NCBI RefSeq assembly: GCF_013396335.1
Contig: NZ_JABWSY010000010.1
Coordinates: 1 to 43,420 of the forward strand
Direction of reading: 5' to 3'
DNA from: Bacillus sp. EB106-08-02-XG196
Lineage (GTDB): Bacteria > Bacillota > Bacilli > Bacillales > Cytobacillaceae
Length of the DNA stretch: 43,420 nucleotides
Program-made: the position numbers and the translations under genes
Shown: one piece after another, positions 1 to 8,111 of the stretch
Layout of the letters: every line of letters begins with the position of its first letter
How positions within the stretch are numbered: position 1 is the first letter of the stretch
Notes under the pieces: model-generated
Seen by the model: only the letters and a program-made list of their open reading frames with translations
Database searches by the model: none
What the model was told of the DNA's origin: nothing

Positions 1-47
1 GATGGTAGTTGGGACTTTGTCCCTGTGAGAGTAGGACGTTGCCAGGC
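1..47 (+). rRNA. rrf: 5S ribosomal RNA, 3' end (partial)
   Basis: The first ~47 bases match the 3' part of Bacillus 5S rRNA as I know it: GATGGTAGTTGGG, a short loop, CCCTGTGAGAGTAGGACG, then TTGCCAGGC. The 5' two thirds lie outside the window, so a 16S-23S-5S operon presumably ends here. A Rho-independent terminator follows about ten bases later and no tRNA gene follows. The exact mature 3' end (about 46-48) is inferred. Confidence 0.93.
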
Positions 48-56
48 AAAACGAAG

Positions 57-84
57 CACAACCTGATAAGGGTTGTGTTTTTTT
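57..84 (+). terminator. rRNA operon terminator
   Basis: Inverted repeat CACAACC (57-63) and GGTTGTG (71-77) with a 7-base loop, followed directly by a run of seven T. It is a standard intrinsic terminator placed right after 5S. Confidence 0.9.
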
Positions 85-120
85 GTGTTATCCGAAAGGA
101 CAACAGGTTGAAAATAAAAA

Positions 121-285
121 ATGGATTGAGAATCGTGCCCGTGTGGTGGTACTTTTAGAGAAAACGGTAACGAATAGGAGTTAATCGTGCCCTTGAAGCG
201 TTTTTTTAGAGAAAGCGGTAACGAATAGCATCTATTCATGCCCGTTCAATGCCATTATCAGTGATAACGGTAACGAATAGCGATT
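121..285. repeat. Array of three ~52-bp palindromic intergenic repeats
   Basis: The 13-mer CGGTAACGAATAG occurs at 165-177, 216-228 and 268-280, a period of 51-52 bp. Two units continue into TCGTGCCC or TCATGCCC. The middle copy has the palindrome GAATAG-CAT-CTATTC (223-237). I see no ORF in 85-417. The same family occurs in inverted orientation at 21097-21260, beyond the purine operon. Confidence 0.8.
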
Positions 286-325
286 AAACGGAATCAAACG
301 CTATTTTTTTACTGATAATACAAAA

Positions 326-368
326 AACGCATTAATTAAAGCGTTAAGAAGGATAAAAAAAATAGAAT
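326..368 (+). promoter_or_regulatory. Operator-like dyad and possible -10 upstream of the FAH-family gene
   Basis: The 20-bp sequence AACGCATTAATTAAAGCGTT (326-345) is a near-perfect palindrome, with nine of ten base pairs symmetric. A TAGAAT (363-368) at -10 spacing would put the dyad over the -35 region, as for a repressor operator. The -35 itself is poor. The regulator is unknown. Confidence 0.4.
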
Positions 369-417
369 AGAGAAATCTGTTGGTAAGGAAGCTCAAATCA
401 AGGAGGATAAATATTCA

Positions 418-1311
418 ATGAAACTAGTAACGATTAAAAAAGAAGGCAAGTATGTGTTAGGAGTTAAAACTGAGAAAGGTCTAATTGACCTTGAAGAGGC
501 GTTAAAAAAAAATCCTACTAATCAAGTACATACAAATATCATGGAGGTAATCGCGGGCGGAAAAGAAGCTCTTACTGCAATCAAGGACTATATTGCAAAT
601 CTGCCAATTGATAGCAAACCAAAGTATATAAAAGACGAAAAAGAAGTGGAGTGGGGACCTTGTGTCACGCAACCGAATAAAATTATTTGTATTGGATTAA
701 ATTATCGGAAACATGCTGACGAAACAAAGTCTCCCTATCCGGAAGTACCTATATTATTTAGCAAATTTAATAATGCATTAACAGGACATGAATGTGAGAT
801 AGCTGTACCAAAAGTGACCCAAAGGCTGGATTACGAAGTAGAATTAGGGGTAGTAATTGGGGAGGAAGCGAAGTATGTAAGTAAGGAAAATGCATTAGAT
901 TATGTATTTGGTTATTGTACCGCTAATGATTTATCAGCGCGTGACCTTCAAAAAAAGACACATCAATGGTTACTTGGAAAAACATGTGATGATTTCAGCC
1001 CTATAGGTCCATATCTTGTTACAGCAGATGAAATAACTGATCCTAACAATTTACAATTAAAAACATATGTGAACGGGGAAAAACGTCAAGATTCCAATAC
1101 CTCGGATATGATTTTTTATGTAGATGAAATTGTCAGCTATATTTCTCAGCACATGACTCTCACACCGGGAGATGTCATTCTTACTGGAACTCCAGAGGGG
1201 GTTATCATAGGTTATCCACGGGAAAAGCGAGTTTACTTGAAGCCAGGTGATGTCGTAACGGTTGAAGTTGAAAAATTAGGAACACTAACCAATAAGTTGA
1301 TTGAAGAATAA
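418..1311 (+). CDS. Fumarylacetoacetate hydrolase (FAH) family protein
   Basis: This 297-residue protein has an N-terminal lead-in of about 80 residues and then the FAH C-terminal fold. Visible motifs are KIICIGLNYRKHADE (about 88-102), the acidic metal-ligand stretch LDYEVELGVVIG (about 136-148), CTANDLSARDLQ, and GDVILTGTPEGV near residue 255. The family includes 2-hydroxyhepta-2,4-diene-1,7-dioate isomerases, acylpyruvases and oxaloacetate decarboxylases, all dependent on Mg or Mn. The substrate cannot be told from sequence alone. The start ATG has a good ribosome binding site (AAGGAGG about ten bases upstream). The gene appears monocistronic, lying between the rRNA operon and a convergent TolB-like gene, and no aromatic-degradation genes lie beside it. 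Cytoplasmic; no signal peptide. Confidence 0.9.
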   Translation: MKLVTIKKEGKYVLGVKTEKGLIDLEEALKKNPTNQVHTNIMEVIAGGKEALTAIKDYIANLPIDSKPKYIKDEKEVEWGPCVTQPNKIICIGLNYRKHADETKSPYPEVPILFSKFNNALTGHECEIAVPKVTQRLDYEVELGVVIGEEAKYVSKENALDYVFGYCTANDLSARDLQKKTHQWLLGKTCDDFSPIGPYLVTADEITDPNNLQLKTYVNGEKRQDSNTSDMIFYVDEIVSYISQHMTLTPGDVILTGTPEGVIIGYPREKRVYLKPGDVVTVEVEKLGTLTNKLIEE

Positions 1312-1324
1312 CATTGAGGAAAGA

Positions 1325-1352
1325 GCCAGGCACTAAAACCTGCCTGGCCCTC
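1325..1352. terminator. Intrinsic terminator between convergent genes
   Basis: Stem GCCAGGCA (1325-1332) and TGCCTGGC (1341-1348) with an 8-base loop lies between the two convergent stop codons. Read on the minus strand the hairpin is followed by TCTTTCC; the plus side lacks a good T run. It therefore fits best as the end of the minus-strand gene, possibly serving both. Confidence 0.65.
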
Positions 1353-1359
1353 CAATCAA

Positions 1360-2580
1360 TTAGCGGCCCGTATATAAACTAAATACCTCATCCCAGCTCC
1401 ATTTTTCATAATAGGAGCTCCCCAAACTAATATCTTTAAGCCAAATTGTTTTTCTCATTTTATAGGTTGGAGAAACCATCACATTTGCATTTTTTCTATC
1501 AGTTCTAATCCAAAATAGGTTATTCCTGACGATTTCTGGTCTGAAATCGCCATCCTTTTCTGAAGGAACAGTGAGTGGAGTTTGAGTGTTATCTGAAAGG
1601 TTTATCCTATATAAGCTTGGCAAGGCTCTTTGCTCCAAGTCCGCTGATCCATTTTCCATTGAACGCGAGACAACTATGGTTCGATTATTTTGCCAGGTAA
1701 AGTCACGATCTACATAGCCCCTTGGTGTATACAAGACCGTTTTCATAGATGGGAGTTTGATAACCTGCATTCTTTTATTGATGGTTGCTTCTCGGCCAAC
1801 ACCACTTACATATCCTAACAGCCCATTAAAGGGAGCCCATTGGAACCAAGCAGGTTCATTTAACATTTCATCTGCCATTTGAAATATTTTTCCGTTAGAG
1901 GAGAGGATACATAAAGTATTCCCGTCAGCCGATAGGGATGCGGTAGGAATTAACAGAAAGCTAATCCACTTCTTATCATTTGACCATTTAAATTCACTTG
2001 TAGAGGCAAAGATTTCATTTTCATCAATCTTAATGGTATAAAAATGGTTAATAATAGGCTTTTCTTTTTTTCTCAAGATAACTTTTGATAAAATAATATC
2101 TGAATCAAGTTTTGGACTTTTCTTTGTTGACACAAGCAAACCACTGCCAGTGGGCTGCCAAGAGAAATTTTCAATGTTTTTGGCTATAGGGATGAACAAG
2201 CCTAATTGGCTGGAATCTAAAATAAATAAATTCTTTACAACTTGGAAACCAATTTTATTTTCGTTCGGTGACCATTGGAAGTTATCATCAACATTTTCTT
2301 TAACCTTAAAATGTCGATTGCTCTTACTGTTGTAGAGCCAAAGGTCCATAACATCCCCTTCCTTGGCTCCCTTCAAATAGGCAACCCAGCTGCCATCGAA
2401 TGACCATTTTGGATATCGTATATAGCCAGCATCAGAAATTCTCATTTCCTTATCCCTTATTTTTAGCCATAAATGATCTTTTCTTACAAAAGCTGCTTTC
2501 AGATTTTCCTTTGGTTCTGCTGATGCGGAAACTGGAAGGAAGATAAATATCGTAAAAATCAAGAAGAGAATCTTTTTCAT
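1360..2580 (-). CDS. Secreted TolB-like beta-propeller protein
   Basis: This 406-residue protein begins with a clear Sec signal peptide: two Lys, a hydrophobic core of about 15 residues and a likely cleavage after ALA-like ASA near residue 21. The mature part repeats a blade motif ending in W-S or W-x-P and then hydrophobic strands: YPKWSFDGSWVAYLKG, FQWSPNENKIGFQ, FSWQPTGSGLLVS, FKWSNDKKWISFLL, FQWAPFNGLLGYV and FTWQNNRTIVVS. This is the spacing of TolB/WD40-like propellers. Firmicutes have no Tol-Pal system, so 'TolB' describes the fold only; the role is unknown. It is divergent from the BceR-type regulator with only 58 bp between the starts, so the two may share control. Confidence 0.75.
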   Translation of the reverse strand: MKKILFLIFTIFIFLPVSASAEPKENLKAAFVRKDHLWLKIRDKEMRISDAGYIRYPKWSFDGSWVAYLKGAKEGDVMDLWLYNSKSNRHFKVKENVDDNFQWSPNENKIGFQVVKNLFILDSSQLGLFIPIAKNIENFSWQPTGSGLLVSTKKSPKLDSDIILSKVILRKKEKPIINHFYTIKIDENEIFASTSEFKWSNDKKWISFLLIPTASLSADGNTLCILSSNGKIFQMADEMLNEPAWFQWAPFNGLLGYVSGVGREATINKRMQVIKLPSMKTVLYTPRGYVDRDFTWQNNRTIVVSRSMENGSADLEQRALPSLYRINLSDNTQTPLTVPSEKDGDFRPEIVRNNLFWIRTDRKNANVMVSPTYKMRKTIWLKDISLGSSYYEKWSWDEVFSLYTGR

Positions 2581-2638
2581 TCGTACACCCGCCTAAAATA
2601 TCTTTAAATCTAATATTTCCTAAAATAAGGAGAAAAAT

Positions 2639-3340
2639 ATGTTCAAAATTTTTATTGTTGAGGATGATAAACAACTTGTAACGCTGCTTGATGAACATTT
2701 ACATAAGTTTGGCTTTGATACCCAGCCAGTGAATCAGTTTGATACGGTTTTAGAGCAATTTGAAAGGTATTCCCCTCACCTTGTCTTACTTGATGTTAAT
2801 TTACCTAAATACGATGGCTATTATTGGTGCCGGCAAATTCGCAAAATATCCACCTGTCCGATAATCTTTATTTCTGCCCGAGAAGGTAAGATGGATCAGG
2901 TGATGGCGCTTGAGAATGGTGCTGATGATTATATTACAAAGCCATTTGATTACGATATAGCGGTAGCCAAAATCAATAGCCAGCTTCGTCGTGCATACGG
3001 GGAGTTCGCTAGTTCTCAAGGTGATCGATTCATCGATGTAGAGGGATTAAGACTAGATATAGAAAGACTAACTTTGAGTTATCAAAATCAAAAGATAGAA
3101 ATCAGTCATACAGAGGGCAAGATTTTAGAAGAATTAATGAGGAGGTCTGAGAGAGTCGTAAGTCGTGACCGTTTGCTTGAAAAAATATGGGATGATCAAG
3201 TTTTTGTTGATGACAATACGCTAAATGTATACATTACACGCGTACGAAAAAAGTTGATAGAATTGAATATTGTGGATGCTTTGCAAACGATTCGTGGACA
3301 AGGATATCGTCTTTCACCTAATTGGGGGACACACTTTTGA
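2639..3340 (+). CDS. BceR-type two-component response regulator (OmpR family)
   Basis: This 233-residue protein has an N-terminal receiver domain: acidic pair ED at residues 8-9, phospho-acceptor Asp in VLLDVNLPKYDG near residue 52, and Lys in DDYITKPFD near 101. A C-terminal winged helix follows with DNTLNVYITRVRKKL and a closing GQGYRL. The start ATG follows AAGGAG. Its stop overlaps the start of the kinase gene. The neighbours (a short two-helix kinase and a BceAB-like ABC transporter) place it in the Bce class, which senses peptide antibiotics such as bacitracin and activates the adjacent transporter. Which paralogue (BceR, PsdR or YxdJ type) it represents cannot be settled here. Confidence 0.9.
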   Translation: MFKIFIVEDDKQLVTLLDEHLHKFGFDTQPVNQFDTVLEQFERYSPHLVLLDVNLPKYDGYYWCRQIRKISTCPIIFISAREGKMDQVMALENGADDYITKPFDYDIAVAKINSQLRRAYGEFASSQGDRFIDVEGLRLDIERLTLSYQNQKIEISHTEGKILEELMRRSERVVSRDRLLEKIWDDQVFVDDNTLNVYITRVRKKLIELNIVDALQTIRGQGYRLSPNWGTHF

Positions 3341-4308
3341 AACTTTTCTTAAAGGAACAAATTCCCCTTATTATTATCTATATCACTCAATTAGTTCTTA
3401 TCTTATTTGTTTTTTGGCTGGATGGGTACCGAAATTTTTCGATTAGCTTGTATGCAGGAATCCTCAGCGGCTGTTTGTTTATCGGGTATCTGATTTACAG
3501 GTATCTAACCCATCGAAACTTTTACAAGCGTTTAGAAGAACCACACACCCCTTTGGATGAAATTCCCGAGGCTGGTTCTAGGGCTCCATTAGCAGCAAGT
3601 CTACAACTGTTATTGAAAAGCCAATACCGTCAGTATCAAAATGGTTTACATCATCATCAGCATAAATTAAAGAATCATATTCAGTTTATTAATCAATGGG
3701 TGCATCAAATGAAAACCCCCTTGTCTGTTATTCATTTGATGATACAGGATGAAGATGAACCACGCTTCACGGCAATCGGTGATGAACTGGACCGTTTGAA
3801 AAAAGGGCTGGATATGGTGTTATATACAGCCCGCCTAGATGAATTTGAACATGATTTTTATGTAGAAATGCTCCCTTTAGAAAAGGTTGTACGCTCGGTT
3901 ACCTCCAATCAAAAACGATTATTTATCCGAAATCGTGTTTTTCCTTCTGTAGAGGTGGATAAGAGTTTGATGATTGCCTCCGATGAAAAGTGGCTGAGCT
4001 TTGCCATCACTCAGATTGTTACGAATGCAGTGCGTTATACATCTGGAGATAATCGAAAAATTCACCTTAAAGGCTACAAACGGAGTACGAACGTTGTGTT
4101 AGAAATCGAGGATGAAGGAGTCGGAATTCCTAAGAGTGACCTACCAAGAGTCTTTGATCCCTATTTTACAGGTGAAAATGGCCGGAACTTTCAAGAGTCA
4201 ACCGGAATGGGGCTCTTTCTAGTTAAGCAGATATGCGATAACCTCGGACATCAAGTGGAGATAGAGTCCACGGTAAATAAGGGAACAACTATCCGGATTA
4301 TTTTTTAA
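3337..4308 (+). CDS. BceS-type intramembrane-sensing histidine kinase
   Basis: I take TTG 3337 as the start because it follows a GGGGGA ribosome site and overlaps the regulator's stop, giving 323 residues; BceS of B. subtilis is about 334. Two closely spaced transmembrane helices (about 7-29 and 34-56) have almost no extracellular loop, the mark of intramembrane-sensing kinases. The phospho-acceptor His lies in WVHQMKTPLSVI. ATPase boxes follow: N in ITQIVTNAVRYT, DEGVGIP, and the G box in STGMGLFLVKQI. Such kinases detect the activity of their partner BceAB transporter rather than the drug itself. A further in-frame TTG at 3322 is possible but lies inside the regulator gene. Confidence 0.9.
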   Translation: MKLFLKEQIPLIIIYITQLVLILFVFWLDGYRNFSISLYAGILSGCLFIGYLIYRYLTHRNFYKRLEEPHTPLDEIPEAGSRAPLAASLQLLLKSQYRQYQNGLHHHQHKLKNHIQFINQWVHQMKTPLSVIHLMIQDEDEPRFTAIGDELDRLKKGLDMVLYTARLDEFEHDFYVEMLPLEKVVRSVTSNQKRLFIRNRVFPSVEVDKSLMIASDEKWLSFAITQIVTNAVRYTSGDNRKIHLKGYKRSTNVVLEIEDEGVGIPKSDLPRVFDPYFTGENGRNFQESTGMGLFLVKQICDNLGHQVEIESTVNKGTTIRIIF

Positions 4309-4317
4309 CAATCTACC

Positions 4318-4381
4318 TTACAATCTTGTAAGCTAACTGTAAGTTTAGGAAATGGTTAGGACCGCCTTTACAAGCTAGAAT
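4318..4381 (+). promoter_or_regulatory. BceR-type operator and promoter of the BceAB-like transporter
   Basis: TTACA (4318-4322), ATCT, TGTAA (4327-4331) is an exact match to the TNACA-N4-TGTAA operator described for BceR-like regulators, inside a larger palindrome CTTACAA-TC-TTGTAAG (4317-4332). A further half site TGTAA follows at about 4338. Downstream TGGTTA (4353-4358), 17 bp and TAGAAT (4376-4381) make a plausible promoter. This places regulated transcription directly upstream of the transporter genes rather than upstream of the regulator. Confidence 0.75.
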
Positions 4382-4415
4382 AAAGACAGGAAATAAAGAG
4401 CAGGGAGTGAAGGTC

Positions 4416-5186
4416 GTGTCTATCTTAACTGTAAAACAATTAGCAAAGATATATGAGGGAAAAGTGGCGCATAAAGCTTTAGAAAATATTAATTTTTCAA
4501 TCGAAAAAGGTGAATTTGTCGGGATTATGGGGCCGTCAGGGAGCGGAAAAACGACACTGTTAAATCTAATCTCAACCATCGATCAGCCCAGTTCTGGTGA
4601 GGTATTAATCACCGGTAAAAATCCACATCAATTAAATCGAAAGGAAACAGCTCTTTTTCGCAGACATGAACTTGGGTTTGTCTTCCAACATTTTAATTTA
4701 CTAGATACGTTAACCGTAGAGGAAAATATTGTCCTTCCACTAACGCTAGATGGAGTGAAGGTCAGTGAGATGGATAAAAAGCTTAATTATGTTGCGCAAA
4801 AGCTCGGGATTGATTCAATCTTAAAGAAACGCATATACGAGGTTTCTGGAGGGCAGATGCAAAGAACGGCAATCGCTCGGGCGATTATTCACCAGCCTTC
4901 GCTTATCTTAGCGGATGAACCAACTGGTAACTTAGATTCAAAATCTGCTAAGGATGTCATGGAAACCATTTCGACGATTAATAAAGAAGATAAGGCGACG
5001 GCCTTAATGGTAACCCATGATGCCGTTGCAGCGAGCTATTGTCACCGTGTTATTTTCATAAAAGATGGACAGCTATATAATGAGATTTACCGGGGAGACA
5101 ATCGCCAGGCATTTTTCCAAAAAATCATCGATATGCTGGCACTGTTAGGGGGGAACAGACATGACCTTTCAACAGTTCGCCTTTAG
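4416..5186 (+). CDS. BceA-type ABC transporter ATP-binding protein
   Basis: This ATPase has about 256 residues if GTG 4416 is used (GGAG eight bases upstream); an upstream in-frame GTG at 4407 sits too close to that site. Walker A is GPSGSGKTTL near residue 39, the Q loop is in VFQHFNLLDTLTV, the signature is VSGGQMQRTAIARA, Walker B is LILADEPTGNLDS, and the switch His is in MVTHD. The segment VAASYCHRVIFIKDGQ resembles BceA of B. subtilis closely. It pairs with the permease encoded directly downstream, whose start overlaps this gene by 26 bp. The complex frees lipid II-cycle intermediates from peptide antibiotics. Confidence 0.92.
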   Translation: MSILTVKQLAKIYEGKVAHKALENINFSIEKGEFVGIMGPSGSGKTTLLNLISTIDQPSSGEVLITGKNPHQLNRKETALFRRHELGFVFQHFNLLDTLTVEENIVLPLTLDGVKVSEMDKKLNYVAQKLGIDSILKKRIYEVSGGQMQRTAIARAIIHQPSLILADEPTGNLDSKSAKDVMETISTINKEDKATALMVTHDAVAASYCHRVIFIKDGQLYNEIYRGDNRQAFFQKIIDMLALLGGNRHDLSTVRL

Positions 5187-7083
5187 AAACGTTATCCGCA
5201 ATAAACGGACCTATGCCGCCTATTTTTTAAGCAGTGCATTTTCTGTGATGATTTTCTTTGTTTATGCTCTGTTTATCTTTAATCCGGATATTAATAAGGG
5301 TGTAACAGCTGCTGCAGCGATTGAATTAATGACAGCAGCTGAAGTGATTATGTATATTTTCTCCTTCTTATTTGTCCTGTATTCTGTCAGCACCTTTTTG
5401 AAATCTAGAAAGCGCGAATTTGGGATATTGATGATGCACGGCATGACGAGAAGCCAGTTGAACACTATGGTTTTTTTAGAAAATATGCTGATTGGCGTTG
5501 CCGCCATTATTACGGGGATTGGTACAGGAATCATCACAGGTAAATTGTTTTTGATGATCGGCTCGAGAATGATTGGGATTGAGTTACTGCCATTCTATTT
5601 ATCAGGTAAAGCACTAGGATGGACAATCGGAGCCTTTTTAGTATTATTCCTATGTATTTCTATTTTTACCACTGCCTTGGTTAGGGTTAATAAGTTAATT
5701 GATTTATTTCAGGCAGGAGAAAGGCCTAAAAAAGAGCCAAAGGTTTCTAAGGTGCTTTCCATTTTGTCTGCAATATTATTAATCACCGGTTATTATTTAG
5801 CAGCAACAACCACGCTTCAAACGATGTTTATGCGAATACTTCCTGTTATTACAATGACCATTATCGGAACCTACTTCTTTTATACCCAGCTGTCGGTGTT
5901 TCTTACAAAATTGCTCCAGAAGAACCGATCATTATTTTGGAGAAAGACAAATATTATTACCTATTCAAGTCTTGCATACCGATTAAAAGATAATGCCCGG
6001 ATGTTTTTCATGGTCACGATTGTTTCCACAGTCGCTTTTTGTGCGGTGGGAACACTTGCATCCATGAATGTGATGACTAAGGAATTTCGCGAGAATTATC
6101 CCGCAGCAATAAGTTATATTGCGAAGGGTGAACATCCTATCCACCAGCAAAACCTAGAACAAATCGAACAGGAGTTAAAAGAGAAGAAAGTAGATTATTC
6201 TACACTAAAAATTCCTATTAAATTTGTTGAAATAACTGATTCATCTGACGAATATGCACGCGAGTGGGTACCTGTAGTAGCTTTTTCTGACTATAAAAAG
6301 TCTTCAGAAATGGCTGGTTATACTTTTACGGAACAGGAGTTAACAGGGACTGAAGGCTTAGCCTTGCTAACATCGTCACTAGAGACCTTTGATCCGCAGA
6401 CCTATACGTTAAAACAGGAGAAGATTAAGCTTCTTCAAAATAAAGAAACAGAACATGTTGTTTTTCCTTATCAAATTTTATTTAGTGAAGGTCTTGTGAT
6501 TAGTGATGAATTGTTTCAAAAACTTTCAGCGGTAAGCACGGATACATTTACCGGCTTTTATACAGATGAGTTTGAAAAAACAGAGGGGATCGCCAATCAT
6601 CTTGTAGAAGATGGAGCTGCTTATGCTCCTAGAGATGATGAGGCTATTGATTCAAAAGAATTCGCCTTAACCGTTAGCGGCACCTTATATAATCTTAAAA
6701 TGAGCATGTATCGGATGAGTTTGTTTGTGGCCTTGCTTATCGGTGCAGTCTTCTTTATTGCAGCCGGAAGCTTCCTCTATTTCCGTCTGTATGCAGACCT
6801 AGAATATGATCGCCGCTTATATTTAACGATTAAGAAGGTGGGATTGACAGACGGGGAGCTTAACAAGATCGTAACGCAGCAGCTTGTCCTTCTTTTCTTT
6901 GTTCCCATCATCGTAGCAATGATTCACAGTGTTTTTGCATACATGGCATTGCAAAGCCTTTTCACGATGTCGATTGCAACGGAGATGATCATAGTCCTTG
7001 CATGCTTTTTTATTGCGCAAGTCATTTATTTCTTTTTCATTCGCCACAATTATTTAAGAAACCTGAAAAAAACGTTAATTTAG
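5161..7083 (+). CDS. BceB-type ABC transporter permease
   Basis: This 640-residue membrane protein starts with [26 protein letters not shown] sequence, the usual BceB/FtsX-family opening. By eye there are about ten hydrophobic segments. A large, mostly hydrophilic extracytoplasmic region spans about residues 310-515, between the segment near 280-300 and the one near 520-545. That loop is the proposed ligand-recognition site in BceB permeases and is the part that varies between paralogues. The ATG follows GGGGGGAA and overlaps the ATPase gene. A strong terminator lies 16 bp after the stop, closing the module. Confidence 0.92.
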   Translation: MTFQQFAFRNVIRNKRTYAAYFLSSAFSVMIFFVYALFIFNPDINKGVTAAAAIELMTAAEVIMYIFSFLFVLYSVSTFLKSRKREFGILMMHGMTRSQLNTMVFLENMLIGVAAIITGIGTGIITGKLFLMIGSRMIGIELLPFYLSGKALGWTIGAFLVLFLCISIFTTALVRVNKLIDLFQAGERPKKEPKVSKVLSILSAILLITGYYLAATTTLQTMFMRILPVITMTIIGTYFFYTQLSVFLTKLLQKNRSLFWRKTNIITYSSLAYRLKDNARMFFMVTIVSTVAFCAVGTLASMNVMTKEFRENYPAAISYIAKGEHPIHQQNLEQIEQELKEKKVDYSTLKIPIKFVEITDSSDEYAREWVPVVAFSDYKKSSEMAGYTFTEQELTGTEGLALLTSSLETFDPQTYTLKQEKIKLLQNKETEHVVFPYQILFSEGLVISDELFQKLSAVSTDTFTGFYTDEFEKTEGIANHLVEDGAAYAPRDDEAIDSKEFALTVSGTLYNLKMSMYRMSLFVALLIGAVFFIAAGSFLYFRLYADLEYDRRLYLTIKKVGLTDGELNKIVTQQLVLLFFVPIIVAMIHSVFAYMALQSLFTMSIATEMIIVLACFFIAQVIYFFFIRHNYLRNLKKTLI

Positions 7084-7098
7084 AAGGAAGAAGTGGGG

Positions 7099-7127
7099 GA
7101 CCTGTCAAATTGGCAGGTCTTTTTTTA
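7099..7127 (+). terminator. Terminator after the Bce module
   Basis: Stem GACCTGTC (7099-7106) and GGCAGGTC (7112-7119), with one G-T pair and a 5-base loop, followed by eight T. It separates the transporter operon from yebE. Confidence 0.92.
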
Positions 7128-7201
7128 AATTAATGAAAAAGTTAATAAAAAGGGTTAAACTAACAAAAACGATATTAAATATGTGGAAGAGGAGGGTATT
7201 T

Positions 7202-7744
7202 GTGTTAGAGAATAGCTTTATGATGGTTGCGATTATCTTGGTTATCAATATTGTATATGTATCTTTTTTTACAATAAGAATGATTCTAACGTTAAAAGGT
7301 CAGCGGTATTTGGCGGCTTTTCTTAGTATGATTGAGGTCGTTATTTATGTGTTAGGCCTCGGTCTTGTTTTAAATAATCTTGATGAAATCCAAAATCTGA
7401 TTGCTTATGCGATAGGTTATGGAATTGGGGTTATAGTCGGTATGAAGATAGAAGAAAAGTTGGCATTAGGCTATATTACGGTAAATGTGATTACAAAAGA
7501 ATATGATAAAGAATTGCCTAAAGTGTTAAGAGAAAAAGGTTATGGTGTAACAAACTGGGAGGCGAATGGTCTAGAGGGGAATCGGATGGCCTTACAAATC
7601 TTAACACCTAGAAAATTTGAACTGAAATTATATGACTTGATTAAGTCGCTGGATCCAAAAGCCTTCATTATTGTCTATGAACCTAAGTCAATCCATGGGG
7701 GATTCTGGGTGAAATCTGTGAAAAGAGGGAAATTATTTTCATGA
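7202..7744 (+). CDS. yebE: YebE, DUF2179/DUF5698 membrane protein (UPF0316)
   Basis: I choose GTG 7202 as the start because GGAGG lies at 7191-7195 and the resulting 180 residues match the length of B. subtilis YebE (about 184). The open frame runs further upstream to 7133 without a ribosome site. The N-terminal half has three hydrophobic helices, containing [18 protein letters not shown]. The C-terminal cytoplasmic half is the DUF2179 domain, with [13 protein letters not shown] and the ending HGGFWVK. The function is unknown. The stop overlaps the start of yebG by four bases (ATGA). The pair yebE-yebG precedes purE in B. subtilis as well. Confidence 0.9.
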   Translation: MLENSFMMVAIILVINIVYVSFFTIRMILTLKGQRYLAAFLSMIEVVIYVLGLGLVLNNLDEIQNLIAYAIGYGIGVIVGMKIEEKLALGYITVNVITKEYDKELPKVLREKGYGVTNWEANGLEGNRMALQILTPRKFELKLYDLIKSLDPKAFIIVYEPKSIHGGFWVKSVKRGKLFS

Positions 7745-7938
7745 GTAAAAAGAAAATGCAATTCGAAGTACAGGAAAATGAAAGTATCGAAGCTTGTTTG
7801 GAGAGGATGAAAAAACAGGGGTATGTTCCGGTGCGCCGTACGGAAAAACCTATCTTTCAGGAGGTAGTTAATGGAAAAGAAACTTCCTACGAACCGGTTG
7901 GAAGGCAGATTGTATTTGAGGCTGTTAGTCCGGAGTAA
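7741..7938 (+). CDS. yebG: YebG, NETI-motif small protein
   Basis: This 65-residue, highly charged protein carries the motif [11 protein letters not shown] (residues 13-23) that names the NETI family, followed by [15 protein letters not shown]. It has no signal peptide or membrane segment. It is translationally coupled to yebE through an ATGA overlap. The function is unknown. Its last bases abut the first PurBox of the purine operon, so the purine regulatory region begins immediately at its stop. Confidence 0.85.
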   Translation: MSKKKMQFEVQENESIEACLERMKKQGYVPVRRTEKPIFQEVVNGKETSYEPVGRQIVFEAVSPE

Positions 7939-7980
7939 AAACGAACGTTATTTTTAAAAGAAATAAAATCGTTCGTTTTT
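7937..7980 (+). promoter_or_regulatory. PurBox pair (PurR operator) upstream of purE
   Basis: CGAAC (7942-7946) within A-rich sequence and its inverse GTTCG (7971-7975) within T-rich sequence fit two inverted 14-bp PurBoxes (about 7937-7950 and 7967-7980) separated by 16 bp. This is the arrangement known for the B. subtilis PurR repressor, which responds to PRPP. The pair ends just before the -35 of the purE promoter. Confidence 0.88.
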
Positions 7981-7981
7981 A

Positions 7982-8010
7982 TTGACCATTTGCGCCTAAA
8001 ATTGTAATAT
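7982..8010 (+). promoter_or_regulatory. Sigma-A promoter of the purine operon
   Basis: TTGACC (7982-7987), 17 bp, TAATAT (8005-8010). Predicted transcription start is near 8016-8018, about 25 bases before the riboswitch aptamer. The PurBoxes lie immediately upstream. Confidence 0.85.
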
Positions 8011-8040
8011 AAAGGTGTCAAAAAAATATATAACGTAACA

Positions 8041-8111
8041 CCCTCGTATAATAATGGGAATATGGCCCATAAGTATCTACCCAATTACCGTAAATGATTG
8101 GACTATGAGGG
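8041..8111 (+). ncRNA. Purine riboswitch aptamer, guanine type
   Basis: P1 pairs CCCTCGTA (8041-8048) with TATGAGGG (8104-8111). P2 pairs ATGGG (8054-8058) with CCCAT (8066-8070) around loop AATATGG. P3 pairs CCAAT (8081-8085) with ATTGG (8097-8101) around the ACCGTAA loop. The core bases TATAAT in J1/2 and TCTACC in J2/3 are present. The specificity base in GACTAT (8101-8106) is C at 8103, as in guanine/hypoxanthine aptamers; adenine aptamers have GATTAT. J2/3 reads AGTATCTACC, with A at the solvent-exposed position equivalent to U48 of xpt, which should be tolerated. Confidence 0.95.

Noticed and set aside
255..280. CcpA cre-like sequence TGATAACGGTAACG upstream of the FAH gene
   Set aside because: It has two mismatches at conserved positions and is part of the 52-bp repeat unit, so its resemblance is probably accidental.
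121..285. CRISPR array
   Set aside because: There are only three copies, the conserved core is about 13 bp and palindromic, the units are imperfect, and no cas genes are present in the window.
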